Shown here one piece after another: positions 54,844 through 63,350 of a stretch of 64,000 nt of DNA; positions within the stretch are counted from its first letter, which is position 1, and every line of letters begins with the position of its first letter. The translations under genes and the position numbers were made by a program. This stretch comes from Spirobacillus cienkowskii (lineage in GTDB: Bacteria > Bdellovibrionota_B > Oligoflexia > Silvanigrellales > Silvanigrellaceae), in assembly GCF_037081835.1 (NCBI RefSeq), contig NZ_CP146516.1, forward strand, positions 387,501 to 451,500. The letters are read 5' to 3'. A model generated the notes under the pieces. The model searched no databases and was not told where the DNA came from. It saw only the letters and a program-made list of their open reading frames with translations.

Positions 54844-57795
54844 TTAACAACTCTCCATGGGAGAGTCTCCCTGGTTATCTTCTTGAACTTTTAAGCTTTT
54901 ACTTATTGTAAGGCATGTCGAAATAATTTTATAGGCTTGCTTCCTCATTGCGTCTATTTCGTCGCGTGCTTCCCATGTGAGTCCTTCATGAACCGCGCGA
55001 TTTCGACTATCCTGTAAAGAATGGACTAATTTAATAAATTCAAATAGTTCTGTGTCAGATTCAAAATTAAGATGAATGAGATTATTCAAATTAAATTCGC
55101 ATTGCTTTCTTGCAATGACAAGCAACAGAAGTGCAAATGCCTTGGGACCATCTAATGTAAACCGTTTACCGGGCCTATATAAGCAAATTGCTCGAAGCAT
55201 TTTTCTTAATTTAAATTTACTAAAATAAGGAATTGTTCTGATGATTTGAAGATTAGAAATATAATCTTCAAACAATGTCATTTTTTCAACTATACCTTTT
55301 GCATAGCCAATGCAGTCAAGTCTTTTCGATAATGCTCCATACCGAATGATGGCATCAGTATGAACTTCAAAAGTTTCTCTCATAGTTAATTCAACTGCCT
55401 TACAATGCATGTTTACGATTGGGCTTAAGTCAACAGCTTCATTTCCCCAGCCTTTAGATTGAATTAAAATCATCTCCGCTGTTCTTAAAGCACTTTTAGA
55501 GTCAATAGAAAGAGCGTCAGAATGTGGTATTAGTGCTTTAATAGTGAGATCGATGTTTTGAGAGGATATGCGCATTTCAGAGGTGTCTGTATAATTTAAA
55601 ACTTCAGGAATTTTTGCAGAAATTTTATAAATTGCTTCTTGAATAGCAAAATCTACTTCTTCTGGAAATCGCATTAATTGTAGATTTTTGAGTTCTTTTA
55701 GGATTTCTTCATGATTTATTAAAGAAATTTCTTTTATAATTTTAATTTTTAGCAAGTTGCTGATGTTATTCTTTGATACTGAGCGAATGAGTGCTTGGTG
55801 TGCTCGTGGTTGATGGGAATGTAATAATTCATTAATTGTATGCTCAACGAAATCTGCATCTATATGTTGTAATCCTTGGTACAGTACAGCTTTAATTGCT
55901 TCTTCTGTATCCAATTTTACGAGTGCGCGTACAATCCATCTTTTTTCTACATGTGGAGCAACTCTCAAACCTTCTCGGAGATATTTTTCATAATATTCTT
56001 TTTCTTCTGTTGTAAGATTAGTATTTAAGCACACTTGAAGAATTGCGCCCCATCGTAATACTGGTCTATCAAATAAAATATTGCCACTCCAATCAGAAAA
56101 TTCAGCATCTATTTCGTAAAAATTATTAGACTTATCCAGCATATTTTGAATTAAGCTAGAAATCTCTTTTAATGTTAAAAGAGTTTTTTGTTGTAAAGGA
56201 ATTTTGAAGCAATCTGAGCCAACAAGTATTGATTGAAATCGAGAAGTAACTTCAAGTATGTATTCTTCTTTTTCTATATTGCCTTGAAGTAAAGTTTGTC
56301 TAATAGTTTCTAATTCTGTTTGAATTGAGTGACTAATAGTATGTATGTTAAGTTTAGGAGCGCTTAACGCTATCGCTGTAAAAACCCAACTTACACCAGA
56401 AAATGGAATTTCTTTGTTTAATTCATCCATAAAACGAGCAGAAAACGAAAATCCTATAGTCGTAGCATATATTTGTTCAATAAATGTATCATAAGATTCT
56501 TGATTATCATTTTTCAAGTGTTCAACATAAGCTTTAATATTTTTTAAAATAATATTTTCTAAAACAATTAGTTTTTCAGGTTGTAAATTTTGCGCAGCTT
56601 CGCTTCCTAATGATAAAATTTGAGAAATCAATATTTTTTTATCAAAATTCATTAAAAATAAATTTTGCCATGTATTTAAATAATTATTAAATAAAATATC
56701 AAAATTTAAAAAATAATATGTTAAATCATTTAAGTTTTCATGCCAGGATAAAAAATGATTTGGATTGCGTACAGATTTTAAAAACGCGCTGTTTTTTAAA
56801 GGTGCATTTTCTGCCCAGTATTTAACAAGAGACTTATTTTTATTGCTTTCAATTGATGCAATTCCGATTAAAGTATCGTTTACTAAAATATTAATAAGTT
56901 CTTTATTTTTTAGTTTTAAAATAGTTCCTGTAATATTTTCTTTATCAATTAAATTATTGCGTAATATCTTTTCGAGTGAGATATTTAGAACTGACTGATT
57001 AAAGCAGGCATATCCTAAAAAATTTGGAGTTTCTTGATGAGCTGCTGTAACAAAAAATAATTCTGCTGCTTTGGTATTAAAATTTAATTCTTCATATTTA
57101 TTTATTTCTGAAATTATTATTTCAAATAATCTTTGAATTTCGTTGTTCTTTAATTTGTATTTAAATGATTTTATATTTATGATATCAGCAGCATTTGCTG
57201 CAAATCCTAAATATAAAAAAGTAGAAATTAAAGCTGTATTTTCTATATCTTTGTAATTATGATTTTTAACAATCGAAAAAGCAATATTTTTAATTTTTTC
57301 TGTAATTTGACCAAGCTTAATAAAAGCATTAAAGCCTTTTGCTAGAATATAATTTGGTAAATTTTGGTGAAAGTATTTTTCTAGATTTTCTTTAAAGTTG
57401 TCATCTCCAGTTTCTTCAACATAAGTTAAAATTGCATATAATATTTGATTTGAAACTTTTTTATTTCCATCGAGAAATTTTAAAATTATTGGAGAAAAAA
57501 ATGTTTTTTTTGAATGAGCTATAGATAAAATACAGTTACATATAACGCTTTCATCTGTTTCTTTATGCAGTAAATACGATATTATTGCCCATTCACTATT
57601 TGGTATATTTGGTATTTTAAGCGATGCAGCAAGTTTAGACTTTTCGGCGCTAGTTGGTATTAGAGCCATAATTTGCCAAGTCAATAAATTTCCTTGCCAA
57701 GATTGTGGTATTTTTGCAAGGTTTTCTATCGCTAAATATCGCTCATGTACTTTCTCTGAGCGAACAAATTGTTTTAGATCTTGGGAAGCTGGCAT
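54844..57795 (-). CDS. Large HEAT-like repeat protein with C-terminal HEPN motif
   Basis: 983 residues, not a recognised family. It is almost entirely alpha-helical, with HEAT/ARM-like helix pairs (e.g. RWIVRALVKLDTEEAIKAVL, ADFVEHTINELLHSHQPRAH). The last 100 residues look like a HEPN domain: SLQDSRNRAVHEGLTWEARD holds the RNxxxH signature (Arg931, His936) between two helices. HEPN domains are RNases in many toxin and defence proteins, but can also be non-catalytic. Its final codons contain the flagellin promoter and SD, and its stop lies 3 bases before the flagellin ATG. No signal peptide. Confidence 0.7.
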   Translation of the reverse strand: MPASQDLKQFVRSEKVHERYLAIENLAKIPQSWQGNLLTWQIMALIPTSAEKSKLAASLKIPNIPNSEWAIISYLLHKETDESVICNCILSIAHSKKTFFSPIILKFLDGNKKVSNQILYAILTYVEETGDDNFKENLEKYFHQNLPNYILAKGFNAFIKLGQITEKIKNIAFSIVKNHNYKDIENTALISTFLYLGFAANAADIINIKSFKYKLKNNEIQRLFEIIISEINKYEELNFNTKAAELFFVTAAHQETPNFLGYACFNQSVLNISLEKILRNNLIDKENITGTILKLKNKELINILVNDTLIGIASIESNKNKSLVKYWAENAPLKNSAFLKSVRNPNHFLSWHENLNDLTYYFLNFDILFNNYLNTWQNLFLMNFDKKILISQILSLGSEAAQNLQPEKLIVLENIILKNIKAYVEHLKNDNQESYDTFIEQIYATTIGFSFSARFMDELNKEIPFSGVSWVFTAIALSAPKLNIHTISHSIQTELETIRQTLLQGNIEKEEYILEVTSRFQSILVGSDCFKIPLQQKTLLTLKEISSLIQNMLDKSNNFYEIDAEFSDWSGNILFDRPVLRWGAILQVCLNTNLTTEEKEYYEKYLREGLRVAPHVEKRWIVRALVKLDTEEAIKAVLYQGLQHIDADFVEHTINELLHSHQPRAHQALIRSVSKNNISNLLKIKIIKEISLINHEEILKELKNLQLMRFPEEVDFAIQEAIYKISAKIPEVLNYTDTSEMRISSQNIDLTIKALIPHSDALSIDSKSALRTAEMILIQSKGWGNEAVDLSPIVNMHCKAVELTMRETFEVHTDAIIRYGALSKRLDCIGYAKGIVEKMTLFEDYISNLQIIRTIPYFSKFKLRKMLRAICLYRPGKRFTLDGPKAFALLLLVIARKQCEFNLNNLIHLNFESDTELFEFIKLVHSLQDSRNRAVHEGLTWEARDEIDAMRKQAYKIISTCLTISKSLKVQEDNQGDSPMESC
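54851..54871 (-). promoter_or_regulatory. Mutually exclusive hairpins with GGA motifs in the flagellin leader
   Basis: On the reverse strand GGGAG-ACT-CTCCC (54859-54871) can form one hairpin. CTCTCC-CAT-GGAGAG (54851-54865) can form another that buries the flagellin SD GGAGAG. They share the CTCTCC arm, so only one can form. Both GGA elements (AGGGA, ATGGA) match the ANGGA core bound by CsrA. The stems and motifs are visible; the regulatory reading is inference. Confidence 0.55.
54875..54901 (-). promoter_or_regulatory. Sigma-28 (FliA) promoter for flagellin
   Basis: Reverse strand TAAA (54898-54901), 15 bases, then GAAGATAA (54875-54882). The FliA consensus is TAAA-N15-GCCGATAA: spacing is exact and 6 of 8 bases of the -10 match. 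It lies inside the last codons of the HEAT/HEPN gene. The predicted start is near 54868, about 28 bases before the flagellin ATG. Confidence 0.7.
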
Positions 57796-57854
57796 GAACG
57801 CTCTCCTGCTCTAAGTAATTAAAATTTTATATTTTTAATCTTTGAAGTAATTAA

Positions 57855-59420
57855 TTATTGCAAGATATATTTATCAACACTAACTGTATAGTCAGTTGGA
57901 TTGATATAATTTGTATCCATTTGTGCAAGTTGTAATTTTCCACTCATATCCCAATTTACAGCTTGCCACTTAGTAAATTGGTCTATAACCCAAATTCCAG
58001 ATTGTCGACTTCCATTACCACTTTTTCCGTTACCACCAAAAGGCAAATGCGCTTCTGCTCCCGTGGTGCTGTTATTTATACTTGTCATTCCTGCAGAAAT
58101 TTCGTTTTTAAATTTGTATGCAGAATGAATATCTGAAGTATATATTGCCGAACTTAAACCATAACCTGTTTTATTTGATAGATAGATAGCTTCTTCAATA
58201 GAATTAAAAGTTAATACATTAAATAATGGACCAAAAGTTTCAGTATAGTAAATTTCATCATTTTCTTGAACATTATCTATTATTGATGGAAAAGCGTAAT
58301 ATCCTGAACTCGCATTACCATTAAAGCTATTAGGTTTATTTTGGCTTGTAATTTTTCCATTTTTAGATGTTAGTATCTTATGGTGAGGTTTAATTAAGCA
58401 TTCTAAATTATCTAGATGTTTATTTAAAAATCTTTCACTTATCATTGGGCCATAAAAATTGTTTTCATTTGTTGGTTCTCCAATTGATAGATCGTTTACT
58501 TTATTTAATATTTTTGAAATTAATGTATCTTTTACCGATTTATGAATAATTAAGTTTCCAAGAGAAGTACAACGCTGTCCTGCTGTTCCAAATCCAGACC
58601 ACAATATTCCATTTACAGCTAGATCAAGATCTGCATCTGGCATTATTACTAAAGGATTTTTACCGCCTAGTTCTAAGCAAGGATTTTGTAAGTTTTTCCC
58701 ACAAATTTCTCCAATAAGTCTTCCAACTTGAGTGCTACCCGTAAAACCAACTTTATCTATTAATCCATCATTTACTAAAGATATTAACTGAGCTCCTGTT
58801 TGAGGACCAGTTCCAAATACAACTTGAAATACATTTTTTGGAACCCCAGCAGCATAAAGTAGTTCTGCAAAAATTAAAGATACTAAAGGAGTGTCTTCAG
58901 AAGGTTTCCATACGCATGTATTTCCGCAAATGAGAGCAGGAATAAAATACCAGCTTGGAACGGCTACAGGAAAATTTCCTGCAGTGATACAGGCAAATAC
59001 ACCAACAGGTCTTCGATAAGTGTAAAGTTCTTTATTCGACATTTCACTTGGAACTGTTTGTCCATATAAACGTCTTCCTTCGGAAATAAAAAAGTAACAA
59101 GTATCTATTGCTTCTTGAACATCACCTCTTGCTTCTTTAATTGGTTTGCCCATTTCTCGAGTTAAAACTTGAGAAAGAGACTCTTTGTTTTTTTCAATTA
59201 ATTTTGCAAGATTAGAAATAATTCCAGCTCTAATGGGTGCTGGAGTATTTTTCCATTGCTCCAATCCGGAACGAGCAACTTTGCAAGCTTCAATGCATTC
59301 TTCTTTTGTTGCATTCGAAAAAGTACCTAAAGTATCTTCATTATTAGAGGGATTAAATGATGAAAAGTAGTTAGTACCTAGGTTTTTTTTACCTGCAATA
59401 ATAGATGATATTGAATTCAT
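57855..59420 (-). CDS. NAD(P)-dependent aldehyde dehydrogenase
   Basis: 521 residues. Rossmann loop GFTGSTQVGRLIGEI, catalytic Glu in CLELGGKNPLVIMPDADLDL, catalytic Cys in GTAGQRCTSLGN, and the late motif EIYYTETFGPLFNVLTF. GTAGQRCT is common in ALDH7/aminoadipate-semialdehyde and related groups, so a lysine-degradation semialdehyde is one candidate. The substrate cannot be fixed. The gene has no operon partner with a matching pathway. Confidence 0.87.
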   Translation of the reverse strand: MNSISSIIAGKKNLGTNYFSSFNPSNNEDTLGTFSNATKEECIEACKVARSGLEQWKNTPAPIRAGIISNLAKLIEKNKESLSQVLTREMGKPIKEARGDVQEAIDTCYFFISEGRRLYGQTVPSEMSNKELYTYRRPVGVFACITAGNFPVAVPSWYFIPALICGNTCVWKPSEDTPLVSLIFAELLYAAGVPKNVFQVVFGTGPQTGAQLISLVNDGLIDKVGFTGSTQVGRLIGEICGKNLQNPCLELGGKNPLVIMPDADLDLAVNGILWSGFGTAGQRCTSLGNLIIHKSVKDTLISKILNKVNDLSIGEPTNENNFYGPMISERFLNKHLDNLECLIKPHHKILTSKNGKITSQNKPNSFNGNASSGYYAFPSIIDNVQENDEIYYTETFGPLFNVLTFNSIEEAIYLSNKTGYGLSSAIYTSDIHSAYKFKNEISAGMTSINNSTTGAEAHLPFGGNGKSGNGSRQSGIWVIDQFTKWQAVNWDMSGKLQLAQMDTNYINPTDYTVSVDKYILQ

Positions 59421-59449
59421 AAAAGTTCCCTTTTTTAGCTATTACATAG

Positions 59450-61228
59450 CTATAATACAGTTTGTGAGGTTCTTGAATTAGAAAAGTCCAGAATATTGGT
59501 AGCATACTCTTTTATAGCGGGTCTATGCGCAATGACCAAAGTAATAGAATTTTTTACATGCTCTTTTAAATTTTTAATAATTTTAGTTTCATTAATGAGA
59601 TCTAGAGCGCTAGTTCCCTCATCGATAATAATCAAATGAGGTGTTTTGTAAAATATTCTAGCAAACATTAATCGTTGTTTTTCGCCACCCGATAGTCCAG
59701 AAGTATTGGACATTAGATCTTTATCTAAAAGTGATAACTTTAAAGCATTTTTTGCAAGATTGATTTGTTCTTGAGTTGGTTTAACAATTTTTTGAGGATA
59801 AACAATATTTTCAAAAATTGTTCCTAAAAATATAAAAGGATCTTGAGGGATAAAGCAAATTTTATTAGAAATTTCATAAAATAAGTTTTCAGTAATTATT
59901 TGATCATTTATATATATATTTCCATTTAATGGTTTTTGCAATCCTAGGACTGTTCTAATAAATGTGCTTTTACCAACTCCTGATGGACCAATTATTGCTA
60001 AAATTTCTCCTTTATTAAGAGTAAGGTTGATGTTTTTTACAAGTTGAGAGTTATCGGTGTTACCTATAGATACATTATTAAAATGAATTTTATCAATAGA
60101 AGTAAAGTTATAATTATTAAATTCAGAATTAATTTTTTTATTAATTTCTCTTAAAGAAAAATCTTGCGATATAAAATTTCTAATACGTTGTAAAGCTTCG
60201 GTACCCTTTTTAGTAGAATTTAGTTGATCAGATATTTTACTAATTTTATCAGATAATAAAGCTGTAGTAATCATAAAATTAATAAATATACTACTGTCTA
60301 AAGTGTTTTCAGAAATTCTTCTGAGCGCTGCAATAATTATAAATGCCCCAGCTATTATTGAAAACCACTCAACAAGAGGACTTCCTAAAGATTTCGCTCG
60401 GGTTGCTCTTCTCCAAACATGATATATTTTATCATTAATTTTATTAAATTTTAAAATCTCAAATGCTATAGCTTTGTGTGATTGAATTGTTTGCCACCCT
60501 CTCATTCTTTCAAGAATACTACTTAATAGTTCACTTTCAAACTGTAATCCTTGTCTAGAAAGTTTTTTTAATGTTTTTGAAGTAACTTTTAAAACAATTC
60601 CAGCAGGAATAAGAACGGTTAAAAACAAAATAAAAAGCTGATAATCTAAAATAATTAACCATAAAATTAATACAATTGAGGTTAAACCATTTTTAATAAT
60701 AGTGTTTATTAATCTTGTAAATGTTTGTTGTGCTTCTCTAATATCTTCCCCCACCATAGAAGAAAGTAAGCCAATGTCAATATTTTTAGCACTTAAATAA
60801 TTTAAAGAAAAATACTTATTAGAAATTTCATAGCGAAGCATTTTTGCAAGCTTTTCTCCAAGATATTTTAGGTTAAATTCACAATAAAAATTTAATAAAC
60901 AATATGTTAAAGATAGAATTATAAATATTAAAGCAAACCAATCTTTTTGAAATGTTAAAGGAATTGAATATTCAAATTGCGTTCCCTCAACCAATGGAGT
61001 AATCCACAACGCAAACTGTTCACCAATTAGTCTTTTCCAAGTAATATCGTCTGGTACAAAGTTAATTGTTTGAATAATAACAGAAGTGACACTAACCAAG
61101 GCAAGTGACAAAGGGATCGTTATAATAGCAGCTATTGTAAATAACACAAAATGACTTGGCCAAAATTTAATTTGCTGGCTCCAAATTTTAAGTGTCGACA
61201 TTTCTTTATTTGCATTTAAATCCATCAT
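59450..61228 (-). CDS. ABC exporter, fused membrane and ATPase domains
   Basis: 592 residues. About six membrane helices (residues 25-330) are followed by an ATPase: Walker A IIGPSGVGKSTFIRTV, signature TSGLSGGEKQRLMFARI, Walker B LIIIDEGTSALD, and switch IAHR. This is a half-transporter that would dimerise. The extended, divergent membrane part resembles SbmA/ABCD-type or other peptide/lipid exporters; no substrate can be assigned. It lies 33 bases after a TPR lipoprotein gene on the same strand. Confidence 0.82.
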   Translation of the reverse strand: MMDLNANKEMSTLKIWSQQIKFWPSHFVLFTIAAIITIPLSLALVSVTSVIIQTINFVPDDITWKRLIGEQFALWITPLVEGTQFEYSIPLTFQKDWFALIFIILSLTYCLLNFYCEFNLKYLGEKLAKMLRYEISNKYFSLNYLSAKNIDIGLLSSMVGEDIREAQQTFTRLINTIIKNGLTSIVLILWLIILDYQLFILFLTVLIPAGIVLKVTSKTLKKLSRQGLQFESELLSSILERMRGWQTIQSHKAIAFEILKFNKINDKIYHVWRRATRAKSLGSPLVEWFSIIAGAFIIIAALRRISENTLDSSIFINFMITTALLSDKISKISDQLNSTKKGTEALQRIRNFISQDFSLREINKKINSEFNNYNFTSIDKIHFNNVSIGNTDNSQLVKNINLTLNKGEILAIIGPSGVGKSTFIRTVLGLQKPLNGNIYINDQIITENLFYEISNKICFIPQDPFIFLGTIFENIVYPQKIVKPTQEQINLAKNALKLSLLDKDLMSNTSGLSGGEKQRLMFARIFYKTPHLIIIDEGTSALDLINETKIIKNLKEHVKNSITLVIAHRPAIKEYATNILDFSNSRTSQTVL

Positions 61229-61261
61229 TTTTGCCTTAAATATATTATGTAACTAATTAAT

Positions 61262-62545
61262 TTAATCAAATGTTCTAAAGCGGATTAATTTTTTTTCTCC
61301 AGCATTTAAAGTAATTGATTGTTCTATTGGTGAACCAAATTTTGGTTTGATTTTAAGTGTAAATTCTTTATTTGGAGCAACAGTAATCCGGTAAATTTGA
61401 ATTGTATCTGGTAAAGTAGTCCAGCTTCTTGTATCAGCGACTTCAGTAGACATACTAAATATATTAGCAGCAAGACCTGCAAGAGGATTTTGTTCTCCAA
61501 TTTTTCGTGTCGCCACATCCTTTGCAATAACTCTTGCTGCAATTTTAGTTAAATCCGCAGCTTTTCTATTTTCGAGTGATTCTTTTGCCATTTTCCCAAT
61601 TTCTGCAAAGACCAACGTTTTCCCAACTAATATGTCGTTTATAAATATTTCTGAATAATGGTTTTTATAGGGTATTTGTTTATATTCAGGAAAAGAAATA
61701 TTAACATAAGTTTTATCAGTAAAAAAAGGGATGTTTTTAGGAACTTTAATAGGAGAAATGCCTGATTCATAAACAACATAAATTTCACCCATTTTTACAA
61801 ATTTATCATGTGATATCCATTTTATATTCTGTTTATTTGTATCAATTTCTTTTAAAATGTCATTTCTTTTTCTGTATTCCGCAAGTCTTGCAAGATCTTT
61901 AAGTATAAAATTTTGAATTTGTTGGTTGCTATCTGTGTTTTTGTTACTTTCATTAAAATTATTTAAAGCTTTTTTATACTCAATTATTGCGTTATCCCAT
62001 TCATTTTTGTTTTCATACATTAACCCAGAAAAATATGATGAAAATAAATCATATTTAAGAATATTTTTATATTTTTCTTTTGTAGAGAACTCATGTTTTA
62101 TATCATTTGTTCTTCTTATCATCGCAATTGCGTTATTATTATCTTTGTTAGCAAATAATGCAAGCGAAGAAAAAATTGGTAGCAATACTCTTTCGTGTGC
62201 CTCTCCTGTATAATCAGATTTAGAATCATTTATAATTAAGCTTGAGGCGGTGTTTGAAATACTAGTTGTATACAATTCGTCAAGATGCTTATCTGAGTTA
62301 ACCCAGCTACTGACAGCTTCTTTATAATTATCTTGTAAATACAGAAGCATCCCTTTTTCCATTAAAAATAAGGAGTAGTTTTGTTTTTCTTTTGAAAAAC
62401 TACTGTCATCTAATTTTTTTATAGCTTCATTATATTTTCCATTATATAAATCAGCTCTGATTTTTTCGTTTTCATTTGTATAAGTTTGGCAACTTGTAAG
62501 AATTAATGCAATAAATAAAAACGTACCTGTTTTTTTTAAAAACAT
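61262..62545 (-). CDS. TPR lipoprotein of COG3014 type
   Basis: 427 residues. The lipoprotein signal FLFIALILTSC is followed by TPR-like helices (residues 30-230, e.g. EWDNAIIEYKKALNNF). The C-terminal beta domain has the conserved DTRSWTTLPDTIQIYRITVA preceded by RVIAKDVATRK and PLAGLAANIF. This layout is that of COG3014, an uncharacterised outer-membrane-linked lipoprotein family often seen near LpoB-like genes. No partner gene of that kind was seen. Confidence 0.8.
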   Translation of the reverse strand: MFLKKTGTFLFIALILTSCQTYTNENEKIRADLYNGKYNEAIKKLDDSSFSKEKQNYSLFLMEKGMLLYLQDNYKEAVSSWVNSDKHLDELYTTSISNTASSLIINDSKSDYTGEAHERVLLPIFSSLALFANKDNNNAIAMIRRTNDIKHEFSTKEKYKNILKYDLFSSYFSGLMYENKNEWDNAIIEYKKALNNFNESNKNTDSNQQIQNFILKDLARLAEYRKRNDILKEIDTNKQNIKWISHDKFVKMGEIYVVYESGISPIKVPKNIPFFTDKTYVNISFPEYKQIPYKNHYSEIFINDILVGKTLVFAEIGKMAKESLENRKAADLTKIAARVIAKDVATRKIGEQNPLAGLAANIFSMSTEVADTRSWTTLPDTIQIYRITVAPNKEFTLKIKPKFGSPIEQSITLNAGEKKLIRFRTFD

Positions 62546-62558
62546 TTTTAGATATCCC

Positions 62559-63314
62559 TTATGTTTTAAGCTTTGATAAAATTGCTTCGCGTGATTTTTC
62601 TAGTATTTCTAAATAACTGAGATTATTTGGTTCAATTCTTGGGTGTATAGTAATAGAAACGTTAGATTTTTTTGGTAGAATAGACCCTTTTGGCAGCATT
62701 TTTGCACAGCCGTTAATAGTAATCGGGACTATAGGCAGATTTAGAGTTTTAGCGAGTCTATAAGCTCCAGTCTTAAATTCGCCAAGACTGCCTGTTTTGC
62801 TTCGAGTTCCTTCAGGAAAAAAAATCATAGGGGTTCCATTTTTAAGATGCCTTGATGAAAGTTTTAAACTTTTCTCAGCACTTAATTTGTTGCCTCTTTC
62901 TACTGGGACATATCCAATTAGTTTCATTCCCCAACCAAAAAAAGGAATTTTAAATAAAGAAGCTTTAGCAATCCATCTGAACCTAGTAGATAAAATAAAT
63001 AAAGCGAGTATGTCTGCTTGGCTTTGATGGTTTGCTACATAAATTACGGCCTCATTTTTTTTCGCTAAGTTTTCTTTCCCTTTAATTGAAAACTTCCACC
63101 ATGGGTTTAAATATTGTATGGCTAAAGCCCAAATTGCAGCTAATTTATGTAATGAGTGTCTTTCTTTATCAACAAAAAAGACAAAAGGAAAAGAAATTAT
63201 AATTGTAGTAGAAAAAAATATACTTAAAATAATAATATTAATCCAAGTATAAACTCCTCTAAATATGTTTATAAATTCTTTTCCCATTTTTTTTAAAATT
63301 ATTTTTAATTTCAT
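62559..63314 (-). CDS. plsC: 1-acyl-sn-glycerol-3-phosphate acyltransferase (PlsC)
   Basis: 251 residues. One membrane helix near residues 25-45, catalytic NHQSQADILAL (HX4D) and glycerol-phosphate binding FPEGTRSKTG. AKASLFKIPFFGWGMKLIGY and VPVERGN lie between them as usual. It makes phosphatidic acid at the inner membrane. The gene follows the CoaB-domain gene on the same strand. Confidence 0.93.
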   Translation of the reverse strand: MKLKIILKKMGKEFINIFRGVYTWINIIILSIFFSTTIIISFPFVFFVDKERHSLHKLAAIWALAIQYLNPWWKFSIKGKENLAKKNEAVIYVANHQSQADILALFILSTRFRWIAKASLFKIPFFGWGMKLIGYVPVERGNKLSAEKSLKLSSRHLKNGTPMIFFPEGTRSKTGSLGEFKTGAYRLAKTLNLPIVPITINGCAKMLPKGSILPKKSNVSITIHPRIEPNNLSYLEILEKSREAILSKLKT

Positions 63315-63350
63315 AAGTTTGCCTACTTTTTGTCGAGCTTATTTTGAGAT

